This document shows positions 25,693 through 34,157 of a stretch of DNA of 64,000 nucleotides, piece by piece (positions within the stretch are counted from its first letter, which is position 1; each line of letters opens with the position of its first letter). The translations under genes and the position numbers were made by a program. Source of the stretch: Shewanella marinintestina (lineage in GTDB: Bacteria; Pseudomonadota; Gammaproteobacteria; Enterobacterales; Shewanellaceae); NCBI RefSeq assembly GCF_023283845.1, contig NZ_JAKILC010000007.1, forward strand, positions 124,001-188,000, given 5' to 3'. The notes beneath the pieces are model-generated. The model saw nothing but the letters and a program-made list of their open reading frames with translations, did no database searches and was not told the DNA's origin.

Positions 25693-26030
25693 TTTGTGTA
25701 CACTTAAAGTCGTCTAAAAATCATAAATAAGTGCGCGCAGTCGTCCTCAAAACCATTGTTTTTGAGGTTAATATTAGTTTTATAAAGTTGACCTTTTATC
25801 AGGTCTAGATCTGCGGCGCGCTAATATTGCACAGACGCCTATTAATGTGGATTAACTTGATAGGATATTGGTGGGCGAGTCACACTTACCCTTTGGTTGC
25901 CGGGTGATTATTAGACGGTTTGCGGCGTATTTAGCCAGTAGTAATAATATTGCTAACGCTAAACTATTATCAGCTCAATTCTCTAATGCTGTTTTACTGC
26001 TTATTTAGTAGGGAGCCTTTTGGCCCACTT
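25693..26030. other. Gene-free stretch with a small hairpin
   Basis: About 340 bp. An 8-bp hairpin, cctcaaaa (25745-25752) with ttttgagg (25760-25767), lies upstream of the oxidoreductase gene. No gene, repeat copy or known operator was recognised. Confidence 0.35.
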
Positions 26031-26585
26031 CTATCTTTGATTACGCCTTAGTGAAATATCGCCGCTAATAATTTCGACTTGTTCGCCAGTTAAGCTGACT
26101 AGCTTGGCCTCAATATGCATCGACATCGGAAACTGGCTATCGGGTTGCTTAATGATCACCTCTGCATAGGTTCTTACCCGATTGGATAAAAAGTAATAGC
26201 GACCATTCCAAGTGCAGTCAAAGTAGAAGTTTTTCTCACTAAGGTTAATGTTCTCTAAGCGGTTTTTAGAGTGCCGCAGATAATTGTCGGTGGTGATAAT
26301 GCTGCAGCTATTGGTTGCACTGCCATTGGTATCGGTGAACTTAAAATTGAGTGCTGACTTATTATTGAGTTTGCCTTCTGTGCCACCTAAGTACTTATTG
26401 AGTGTAATTGTGGTCATTACGGTTTCATTATCTGGCTTATTTGAATAAGTTGCGTTAGCTGAATTCGTTGCTGGTGTCGCTACAGCTGTTTGCGTAAGCC
26501 TCTTTACCGTCGCTTGAGTTTTTAGTGATAACAGCAGCAAACTTATCGCAACAAACACAGCGGCGAACCAAAGTAGAATACGCAT
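26031..26585 (-). CDS. Membrane-anchored protein, unknown function
   Basis: A 184-residue protein with a single N-terminal membrane segment (residues 3-22, LLWFAAVFVAISLLLLSLKT) and then a Thr/Ala/Asn linker and a periplasmic beta-rich domain. Two cysteines (in NSCSIITTDNYL and FYFDCTWNGRYYF) could pair. No family was recognised. It is single-gene; upstream lies the terminator of the acylase gene. Confidence 0.6.
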   Translation of the reverse strand: MRILLWFAAVFVAISLLLLSLKTQATVKRLTQTAVATPATNSANATYSNKPDNETVMTTITLNKYLGGTEGKLNNKSALNFKFTDTNGSATNSCSIITTDNYLRHSKNRLENINLSEKNFYFDCTWNGRYYFLSNRVRTYAEVIIKQPDSQFPMSMHIEAKLVSLTGEQVEIISGDISLRRNQR

Positions 26586-26758
26586 GTAGCCTTCCTTGTC
26601 ATCTCGTTTGATTATCTTGATGCTCTATGGGCACTTTAATTAAATCATGCACTGGAATGTGAACTGGAGCAAGTTTGGTTAAGTAATTAAGGTTTTGAAA
26701 AATAAGTAATTAAACTTTAAGCTTTTACGAATGTTATTTTAGTAGATAATTGCGAGAC

Positions 26759-26790
26759 AATAAAAAAGCAGCCTAAATGGCTGCTTTTTG
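26759..26790 (-). terminator. Rho-independent terminator of the acylase gene
   Basis: An 11-bp stem (26763-26773 with 26779-26789), loop taaat, T-rich on the minus strand. It lies 65 bp after the acylase stop at 26855. Confidence 0.85.
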
Positions 26791-26854
26791 CATCATGTTG
26801 ATTAACCCACAGCGCTGTTATGGCGCTTGATTAACCTTAAAGAAACTAACTTAA

Positions 26855-29452
26855 CTACTGCACTTGCACTTTTTGTGCGCTTAGCTCAGTGGTTGATTCT
26901 ACCGCTGCGGCAATGTCACTTTCATTAAACAAGAAAGGACGGAACTGCTTGCTGTTTGAGTAAAGTTCACTTTGGTCATTGAAGTTTGCGCTCATCATAT
27001 TGCTTGATTGCGAATAAGTTAAAATACCTTTGGCAACAGGACCGTCATTGGTAAAGCTCACTGCCATCATCCAACTTGAACCGTAACGGATAGCGTAACC
27101 TTGCTCAGATAATCCTGATGCGAGTGGCTTGCCGGTTACTGCGTCCATTACTGCGGCGTAGCTATGTTGTGGCACTAGCGTGTCATCACCACTTAAGCTA
27201 GTTGAGAACACGTTAAAGCCACCTTCTGCGTTATGAGTGCCCGGCCAAGGTAGTTTATTGCCTGATGGCATGCCGTCTGGCAGTGATTTTTCAACAAATT
27301 GCACTGTGCCCATAGCCACATCAACATCAAAGCCAGCGGCTTCAACATTTAGCGCTGCTTTTGCTAAGGCAACTAATGCACTACCGTCCGTCGCTAGGGT
27401 GTTAGGCGTTGTTGCTGCATTTTCAAAATCAAATGCCACGCTTAGCATGCTTGCTTGATCAAACTGATGGGCGAACTCACGTACCAGCGCGCCGCCAATG
27501 CTGTCGTTATCTTGCTTGCCATTCCACTGCTTTAAAGCGGCGCAGGCAGCGCTGATATCTTTTGATTGGCTCGCGCTGACCATCACTGGCGTATTACCTT
27601 GAGCTTCACATTGAGCGATTAAATCGCTAAACACTAAGCTATTAAGATAGATATCATTACCCAGTGCTGCAGCTTCCAATTCATCGATATTGAACTTACC
27701 GTCTTCACCAGCAGCTTCTGCCATCAACTTAAGCGCCATACGGGTACGTAGTGATTGCTGACCACGCTCTGGCCCATACATGGCAGAGTAGCCCTCAAGC
27801 GGCGCTTCAAGGTTAGTTGACCAAAATGAGTTATTTGAGTTTTGTACAAAGTCAGTACGTTCAAGCTTTGGCGCGTATTCGTAGGCCAGTGGTGCGTCGT
27901 AAGCAAACATAGAGGTATTACCCGGCAAAATGGTAAAGCCTGCTTGCTGACGGGCGGCAATAATATCGGGATTAGACTTTAACAAGCTAATGGCGATACC
28001 TGATAGGCCTGGAACCGTCGAGTCATCAATATAAAATGCGTTACCTTCTTTGTCTGCGTACATGGTGTTATTGAAAATCACCCCATCAAAGTCTTTAAAG
28101 GCTTGCTGGAATTCATCTTTATTGGTTGCACGGTTCATGGCTAACCAGTGATCGATAGGATCTTTATTAGCCATATTGGCATCTTGTAGCATATAGGCTT
28201 GACCGTCATCCCAACCAAATGGTGCTTGGGTCGCAGGCGCTTCAGCGATTGGACCTTTTGGCGTGGTGTAGATGTCTTTTTCTGCGACTAACATGCCCGC
28301 AGGGCCACCGTTAACTAAGATCTGTACCGTTTCTTTAGTGATAGGCATAGCTTCACCGTCAAACAGGTATTGCATGCGATCGCCACTAACTAGCTCTAGG
28401 TTGTAAAGTACAAAGTGCTCTGCAGTAGAGAAAGTATGTGTCCAAGCCACATCTTTGTTAAAGCCAATATTAATGGCTGCTGGCATGCCGACTAATGAGC
28501 CGCCCATCACATCAATATGCCCCGGAATGGTCAAGTGTGACTGCCAAAAGCGTAGGTTACCCGTATGTGGGAAGTGTGGATTCCCCAATACCATACCTTT
28601 ACCGTTTTCGGTTTTGTCTTTACCAAGACCCCAACCATTTGAACCTAGATCTCGCGGATTGGTTTCTGGCGTGGTAATCGCGTTTTGGAATGCAACAAAT
28701 TTGCTATTCACATCTTCAATAAACGCGGTTTGTGCTTGAGTGGGAGCAGGACCAATAATGCGTGGTAGATACTCTTGACCATCGCCTGGATTGGCGTAAA
28801 AAATCAGATCAAGGAAGTTAGCTGCGCCAGGAAGCAGTGCAATAGAGAATAAATAGTTGGCAACATCAACACCATCAATGGGCTTCACCCAAGGCTGGCC
28901 AGCACAAAAGGGTTCCGCGGTTTGTGTGCCAGTTTCGACATCGGCTAAGAACTGGTTGTAACCGGCACTAAATCCCTCCATTAATGCTCGCGAGTTATAA
29001 CTAAAGCTTGGGTATTGTGTTTCAGCTTTTTCGCGGATTTTAAGGGCTTTGTAAGCAAAGTCAGAAATTAAGTTACCGTTATCTTCAGTGGTAGGTAAAC
29101 CTGTTGTGAAATCTAGCGAGGCGTGCGGACCAAAGTACATAGAGCGTTCAGAGTTAGCTTTAATAAAGCCATCGGCTAGCACACAAAGGTTGTCTTGAGC
29201 TTGAGCATACCCGCTACCAAAGCCTAAGCTTTCAAGGTTATCGGCTTTAATGTGAGGCACGCCATAAGCGGTACGACGAATTTGGGCTGCAAGCTTACCG
29301 TCAGGTGCAAAAGCTTGTAGTGGCGGAATAACTTCTGGAGTCGGTTCTGGCACAAATAGCGAATCACTTTTGTCTGTTTCATCATAGCCACAACCTACTA
29401 ATGTAAATGTTGAAGCTATCCCTAAAGCGATCACTAACTTATTTAAGCGCAT
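26855..29452 (-). CDS. Penicillin acylase-family lipoprotein (possible AHL acylase)
   Basis: An 865-residue N-terminal-nucleophile amidase. The ATG at 29452 opens a lipoprotein signal (lipobox LVGC) and is preferred over 29488. The alpha-chain region has IRRTAYGVPHIKADNLESLG. Self-cleavage should occur between Gly and Ser271 in LGSNGWGLG, exposing Ser as nucleophile of the beta chain. GNPHFPHTGNLRFWQSHL and MPAAINIGFNKDVAWTHT follow, as in the PvdQ/QuiP and Aac acylases. Members cleave penicillins, acyl-homoserine lactones or other amides in the periplasm. As I recall, a related acylase from Shewanella degrades homoserine-lactone signals, but the substrate here is inference. It is single-gene with its own terminator. 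Confidence 0.9.
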   Translation of the reverse strand: MRLNKLVIALGIASTFTLVGCGYDETDKSDSLFVPEPTPEVIPPLQAFAPDGKLAAQIRRTAYGVPHIKADNLESLGFGSGYAQAQDNLCVLADGFIKANSERSMYFGPHASLDFTTGLPTTEDNGNLISDFAYKALKIREKAETQYPSFSYNSRALMEGFSAGYNQFLADVETGTQTAEPFCAGQPWVKPIDGVDVANYLFSIALLPGAANFLDLIFYANPGDGQEYLPRIIGPAPTQAQTAFIEDVNSKFVAFQNAITTPETNPRDLGSNGWGLGKDKTENGKGMVLGNPHFPHTGNLRFWQSHLTIPGHIDVMGGSLVGMPAAINIGFNKDVAWTHTFSTAEHFVLYNLELVSGDRMQYLFDGEAMPITKETVQILVNGGPAGMLVAEKDIYTTPKGPIAEAPATQAPFGWDDGQAYMLQDANMANKDPIDHWLAMNRATNKDEFQQAFKDFDGVIFNNTMYADKEGNAFYIDDSTVPGLSGIAISLLKSNPDIIAARQQAGFTILPGNTSMFAYDAPLAYEYAPKLERTDFVQNSNNSFWSTNLEAPLEGYSAMYGPERGQQSLRTRMALKLMAEAAGEDGKFNIDELEAAALGNDIYLNSLVFSDLIAQCEAQGNTPVMVSASQSKDISAACAALKQWNGKQDNDSIGGALVREFAHQFDQASMLSVAFDFENAATTPNTLATDGSALVALAKAALNVEAAGFDVDVAMGTVQFVEKSLPDGMPSGNKLPWPGTHNAEGGFNVFSTSLSGDDTLVPQHSYAAVMDAVTGKPLASGLSEQGYAIRYGSSWMMAVSFTNDGPVAKGILTYSQSSNMMSANFNDQSELYSNSKQFRPFLFNESDIAAAVESTTELSAQKVQVQ

Positions 29453-29845
29453 TAAAAGATCCTTTTTATTTGTTGTTCCACCAATCAATGTTGATGGATA
29501 CTTTTATTATGTCGGATGTCCTAATTTTGACTGAAAAACATATACTTATTGAACTGATGCACGAATAAGTACCCAAAATGTTTTTATCAAATACAGCAAG
29601 GGCATGCGTGTTAGTTAACCAGTCATTTAAACGTTTGTCTACATATGGGTAACATTTGCTTGTGCTTAATTCTTAGTAAGCAATCACTCGGCTGCCAAAG
29701 AGCTAGTTAGTGGTATAAATGGCTAGGATTAGGGGGATTGTGGTGAGATTGATTGGCGAAATTGCTAATTGTTGACGGAGAAGACAGCTATAGAGTCATA
29801 GCCGCCTTGATGAGTTGTAGAGTGATTAGATGGTTTTAAAGCCCG
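29453..29845. other. Gene-free stretch upstream of the acylase
   Basis: About 390 bp of ordinary intergenic DNA holding the acylase promoter region and the 3' end of the hydrolase gene at 29846. No repeat, operator or terminator was recognised. Confidence 0.4.
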
Positions 29846-31066
29846 TTAATGATTAATCCAGTATTGGCAGGCAAGTGCGGCGACATCCAGTTCAATATCG
29901 TGAGGTACTGGCTGCGGCATTGGCGTTAACGATTTAGCATTAAGTGCAATGCGCTCAAGGCTTAATGATTGCAGAGCAAGCCCCAGATCCATAATTTCAA
30001 TCGGATTGCCATCACCGGCGGCAAGGTTGACGAGGTTTGCGTCAGATAACACAAACAGGGTTTTATCGTTAAAGTGATAGCCTTTTACATGCGGGCGAAT
30101 TTGTTCAACTTTTTCTGCAAGTTGAGTTAGTGCTGGCAGGTTGATTTCACGTTGAAAATGGCCTGCATTGGCAATAATCACGTTGTCGGCCATTAGCTCA
30201 AAATGTTGCTTATCGAGCACCTTGTCACGACCAGTGATAGTGATCACCATGTCGGCATTCGGTAGGGCTTCTTCAAGGGATGCGGTATAGAAGCCTTCCA
30301 TATGCGCTTCTAACCTTGTTAGAGGGTTAGGTTCAACCACAGTGACATGGGCGCCCATACCTCTAAGTCTTTGTGCTGTGCCGCTGCCGCAATATCCATA
30401 ACCTATGACCAGTACTTTTTTACCATGGAGCATCACGTTGGTGGCGCGCATAATGCCATCGACAACCGATGAACCTACGCCATAACGATTTTCAATAATG
30501 CGTTTTGCCTGAGTGTCGTTAATGATTAAGGTCGCAAATTTATCTGATTTAAAGTCTTCACGCAGGCGGTTAGCACCTGTGGTCGTTTCTTCAGTTGCGC
30601 CAAGCAAACTGGCGATGAGATGTTGGTTTTGTGGCAAGGTAAATAGCAGCTCATGCAGGTCGGCGCCATTGTCAGAAATAATATCTGGCTGATGGTCGAG
30701 TACTTTTTGGCAATAACGTAAGTGGTCAGCAAAGCTCTCGTTGCGCTGGCTATAAACATGCACACCGTAATCAGCAACAATAGCCGCTACGGTTTCATCT
30801 TGAGTCGTCCCTGGTGAGCCGGTGATCGCCACGGTTGCGCCGCCTTTGGTTAAAGCTTCAAGCCAAACACCCGTTTTTGCTTCTACGTGTAAACAAATAC
30901 CAATTGTTAAGCCTTTAAATGGCTGCTCTTTTTCAAAGCGCTCGATAATATTGCGCATAATTGGCATATGGGCACGGGCCCAATCAATCCGTTTTCTGCC
31001 AAGTGGTGCTAAGTTAATATCGGCGATTTCGCAATCAATATGGGGTGTAGTGGTATCTGTTGTCAT
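29846..31066 (-). CDS. Divergent S-adenosylhomocysteine hydrolase-like protein
   Basis: A 406-residue cytoplasmic NAD-binding enzyme of the AdoHcy hydrolase family, of the short (archaeal-type) length. It has His60 in ICLHVEAKTG, Asp/Asn in SDNGADL, EETTTGANRL, NDTQAKRIIENRYG and the Rossmann loop LVIGYGYCGSGTAQRLRGMG. The usual catalytic Lys-x3-Asp-Asn becomes Lys188...Glu192-Asn193, and the canonical SCN-x-STQD loop is ITGSPGTTQD. So it may hydrolyse a related thioether nucleoside instead of AdoHcy. Most gammaproteobacteria use Pfs/LuxS rather than this enzyme. It is divergent from a LysR gene, but an inverted-repeat element lies between. Confidence 0.82.
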   Translation of the reverse strand: MTTDTTTPHIDCEIADINLAPLGRKRIDWARAHMPIMRNIIERFEKEQPFKGLTIGICLHVEAKTGVWLEALTKGGATVAITGSPGTTQDETVAAIVADYGVHVYSQRNESFADHLRYCQKVLDHQPDIISDNGADLHELLFTLPQNQHLIASLLGATEETTTGANRLREDFKSDKFATLIINDTQAKRIIENRYGVGSSVVDGIMRATNVMLHGKKVLVIGYGYCGSGTAQRLRGMGAHVTVVEPNPLTRLEAHMEGFYTASLEEALPNADMVITITGRDKVLDKQHFELMADNVIIANAGHFQREINLPALTQLAEKVEQIRPHVKGYHFNDKTLFVLSDANLVNLAAGDGNPIEIMDLGLALQSLSLERIALNAKSLTPMPQPVPHDIELDVAALACQYWINH

Positions 31067-31161
31067 GATGAATATCCTTGTTATTGTTTATTCATCATTG
31101 ACTAGGGCCGTTGTTTTAACAATTTCACATATTGAACAATACTCTTTCCAACAAAGAACTA

Positions 31162-31426
31162 ATACCAATCAGTATAAATACTTAGTCACTCAGCGAGAGT
31201 TTAGCTGTTCTGAGGCAAGGCAACGAGAGAAGAGCATAGTTGTTCTACGGTCAAGCTCGTTAAACAGCATCAGAACCGCTAAAACTCGCCATTCTGGAGC
31301 GTTTTTGTCTGCCTACTTCTGCGTTGAACAGCTTTAAAAGAGAGTAACCATTATTGCAGCTATTCGCCTTGGATTAGTTTGCCAAAAATCGCTCTGAGTT
31401 GATCAAATTCTTATACTGATTGGTAT
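31162..31426. mobile_element. 265-bp element with 16-bp perfect terminal inverted repeats (MITE-like)
   Basis: ataccaatcagtataa (31162-31177) and ttatactgattggtat (31411-31426) are exact inverted repeats bounding a non-coding 265-bp segment. A second, partial copy of its right end is found at 51653-51699. Size, terminal repeats and intergenic place fit a miniature inverted-repeat element. Just outside the right end, aatacttaagtc echoes aatacttagtc inside the left end. The remaining parts of the 31067-31484 gap hold the two divergent promoters. Confidence 0.72.
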
Positions 31427-31484
31427 AATACTTAAGTCGTTGAGTTAGAATGGCTAAATCCACACTCATACATAGGATAATCAG

Positions 31485-32381
31485 GTGAAACCTAGCTTTA
31501 ACCTTAACTTGTTGACTAGCTTTTACGCCGTGGCTCGCCATGGTTCATTTGCGGCGGCGGCCGATGAGCTGTGCTTAACTCACTCGGTAATCAGTAAGCA
31601 CATAAAGCAGCTTGAATCGAGTTTACAAAGTCAGTTGATTATCCGCACTACTCGGGCACTGGATTTAACCGAAGAAGGGAATTTCCTGTACCTCAAGTGC
31701 CAGTCTATTTTTAATGAAGTGACTCAAATAACAGATTTTATTGATGAAAAGAAGCAAGTGGTCAGTGGGTGTCTAGTTATCAAAATGCCAAGCATCTTAA
31801 AGCACGATGATGGTATAGCAACAAGCCTCGAATTTATGCATTTAACTTATCCTGATTTAATGCTGGATATTGTATTTGACGACAATCTTGGGGATTTGGT
31901 GAAAGAGGGCGTTGATATCGCATTTCGTATTGGTAAGCTCGAAGATAGCAGTTATTTGTGCCGTAAAATCCGTGATATTGACACCTATGTAGTGGCATCG
32001 CCTGAGTATTTAAAAGTGGCTGGAACCCCCATTCATCCTAATGAGCTAACTCAGCACAAATGCCTGCACTATAGTCATTGTCTTACCGGGCTGAACTGGT
32101 CGTTTAAACAAGACGGCGCGCAGTTCAATGTGCCAATAACGCCGGCATTATCGTCAATGAGTGAATCCATGCTCGCACAATATGCATGCAAAGGTTTAGG
32201 GATTACTACCACGTTAGATTTTGTTACCGGTAAACAAATCGCATCTGGGCAATTGGTGAGCTTGCTTAAAGCTTTCACTTGGAAAACTGAGCTGTTTTTA
32301 GTTTTCCCATACGCAGCAGTGGTGCCATTAAAGACGCGCACCTTTATTCAAGTGATATTGCCCGCAGACGTTAGGATTTAA
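31485..32381 (+). CDS. LysR-family transcriptional regulator
   Basis: A 298-residue regulator with an N-terminal winged helix-turn-helix (LLTSFYAVARHGSFAAAADE, then LTHSVISKHIKQLESSL) and a periplasmic-binding-protein-like effector domain (residues 90-295: VVSGCLVIKMPSIL, DIAFRIGKLEDSSYLCRKI). It belongs to the GcvA/DsdC-type branch. It is divergent from the AdoHcy hydrolase-like gene, the usual place for a LysR target, but the intervening repeat element makes a shared operator less sure. The effector is unknown. Confidence 0.92.
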   Translation: MKPSFNLNLLTSFYAVARHGSFAAAADELCLTHSVISKHIKQLESSLQSQLIIRTTRALDLTEEGNFLYLKCQSIFNEVTQITDFIDEKKQVVSGCLVIKMPSILKHDDGIATSLEFMHLTYPDLMLDIVFDDNLGDLVKEGVDIAFRIGKLEDSSYLCRKIRDIDTYVVASPEYLKVAGTPIHPNELTQHKCLHYSHCLTGLNWSFKQDGAQFNVPITPALSSMSESMLAQYACKGLGITTTLDFVTGKQIASGQLVSLLKAFTWKTELFLVFPYAAVVPLKTRTFIQVILPADVRI

Positions 32382-32781
32382 GTTTTCAGTTAAAGCATCT
32401 CTGACAAACATTTCTCATGTTTAATCTTTAATCTTTAACTTTAGTCAAATAATGACACTTTCAAATACTGTCATACGTGTTACTAGCATCTTAGTATCAC
32501 TTTGATTGAAGCATTTTCGTTTTACCTCATAAAGCTCGTTTCTACTGGTTAAATCATTGTTTACTTAATTAATTAGTTGAAAAAAATTGTCAGCTAAATA
32601 ATAGACAGCTAAGGCGTAAAACGGTACCGTAGCCCGAATAATCGTCGTTACAATAAATTAACATTAATTTGCTAATTAATTTTTATTAGTTTGGTTGTTT
32701 CTGGGGGTTATAAACAGTTTTTAGCTGTAAAAAGCGAGGTAATGATTACTTGGCTTATTCATAGATATTCAGGAAGAAGAT
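32382..32781. other. Gene-free stretch between LysR gene and lipoprotein gene
   Basis: About 400 bp of AT-rich DNA. A short ttaatctttaatctttaa repetition at about 32421 and nothing else was recognised. It holds the promoter of the lipoprotein gene. Confidence 0.4.
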
Positions 32782-34080
32782 ATGACAACAACAAAATGGA
32801 CCCTAACCGTATTATCCGCATTGGTTTTAACTGCTTGTGGCGGAGGTGACGATTCATCTGGATCAGCAGGTAATGGTGGTTCAGCAGGTGGCAATATTCC
32901 GCAAATCACTTTAAATACTGTTACTAGCAATTGGTGTGGAATTGAAACGCCAAAAGCCGGCGTTGATGTGTTTGTGCATAATAATGCAGGTGAGCTTATT
33001 GCTGAGTATATTACTGATAGTAACGGAGCGCTCACTGCTGATTGGCCGAGTAACGCTAAACACCTCACGCTAACAGCAAATAATCAATCTTATTATAAAG
33101 ACCAGCCCACTCTTACTGTTATCTCTCATGTTGACGTTGAAGCCGGCGATCAGGGGGTTAAGCACTTTTGGGATGATAATGATCGAACTGGTTGTGATTG
33201 TAAGAATGTTGAGTTTCCAGTGCAGTCACTTATTGCTGATGCGCCTGACAGCAAGCTTTATCTAGGAGGAAGCAGCTATGAGTTAACACCATTTAGCAGT
33301 TCACCTACAGTTGAGTGGTGTGATGGCGCGGGCCCAATAGATGTGCAGTTAGTGGCTGCTGATGGGCAGAGTAGTCTCGGTGGCAGTATTGATTTAACCA
33401 ATAAAACCGAATATACATTGAGCCTGACTGACTTCACTCATGAAGGCGTAGCAGTTGATTATGTTAATCCATATGACGCACGGATCTTATATGCCCGCTC
33501 ATTTGAAGGCTGGACTAATTATAGCCAAGATGATTTAGTTTTTGTTTATCCAACATTAACTAATAGCAGTTATGTTTGGCCTGCAAGAATGGGTCAAGAG
33601 CACGTAGGTAATGTAACAGCTGACAGCTATAGTTCAGCACGGCACCGAGTCGCATCTGATGGAACAACTTCGCCGATTATGATGTGGGATCCCGCTAACG
33701 GTTATTCTGATGCGGTATATGCTTTATTTAATGAAATCGCGACGGGTAAAGCACCTTATCAGTATGACTTTACCGGTGTTAGCAATGTGGCGCTGACTCA
33801 CATGTCTTTATTTGGCGACCTCGATAATGGTGACGCCGAATGGGTTATTTGGGGCGGCGCATCAGGCAGTATGCCGGATCTTAAATTGCCAACAGCTTTA
33901 GACGCAAAGTTTGATTCTCTTTATTCCGCTAGATTGCAGATTGGCGTAAGAGGCTACGGTTCGGAAAAGCCACTAAGCGAATGGCGCAAGCTATTAGTAG
34001 AAAGAAGCCGTTTGGGTGAAAGAGGTACAAGTGCCCTCGATTCTGAAACTAATTATATGCGATTGAGTTTCGACTTTTAG
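32782..34080 (+). CDS. Predicted lipoprotein, unknown function
   Basis: A 432-residue lipoprotein (lipobox LTAC, Cys19, then a Gly/Ser/Asp linker). Residues 40-110 look like a carboxypeptidase-regulatory-like beta sandwich (TPKAGVDVFVHNNAGEL, ITDSNGALTADWP). A CDCKN motif and further cysteines follow, and the C-terminal 200 residues are beta-rich with many Trp and Tyr. No named family was recognised, though the architecture resembles the Asp-rich lipoprotein at 18611. AGGAAGA precedes the start. It has its own terminator. Confidence 0.68.
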   Translation: MTTTKWTLTVLSALVLTACGGGDDSSGSAGNGGSAGGNIPQITLNTVTSNWCGIETPKAGVDVFVHNNAGELIAEYITDSNGALTADWPSNAKHLTLTANNQSYYKDQPTLTVISHVDVEAGDQGVKHFWDDNDRTGCDCKNVEFPVQSLIADAPDSKLYLGGSSYELTPFSSSPTVEWCDGAGPIDVQLVAADGQSSLGGSIDLTNKTEYTLSLTDFTHEGVAVDYVNPYDARILYARSFEGWTNYSQDDLVFVYPTLTNSSYVWPARMGQEHVGNVTADSYSSARHRVASDGTTSPIMMWDPANGYSDAVYALFNEIATGKAPYQYDFTGVSNVALTHMSLFGDLDNGDAEWVIWGGASGSMPDLKLPTALDAKFDSLYSARLQIGVRGYGSEKPLSEWRKLLVERSRLGERGTSALDSETNYMRLSFDF

Positions 34081-34105
34081 CGGTATTTTTAAGCTTATAG
34101 AAATC

Positions 34106-34134
34106 AAAAGAGCAGGTTATCCTGCTCTTTTTGC
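34106..34134. terminator. Bidirectional rho-independent terminator
   Basis: An 11-bp stem (34106-34116 with 34121-34131), loop ttat, T-rich on the plus strand, between convergent stops at 34080 and 34158. Confidence 0.87.
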
Positions 34135-34157
34135 TTTGAAGTAATAAATGCTCAGCG

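Noticed and set aside
30822..31337. 171-codon plus-strand frame
   Set aside because: It is antisense to the AdoHcy hydrolase-like gene and extends into the inverted-repeat element; composition is that of a shadow frame.
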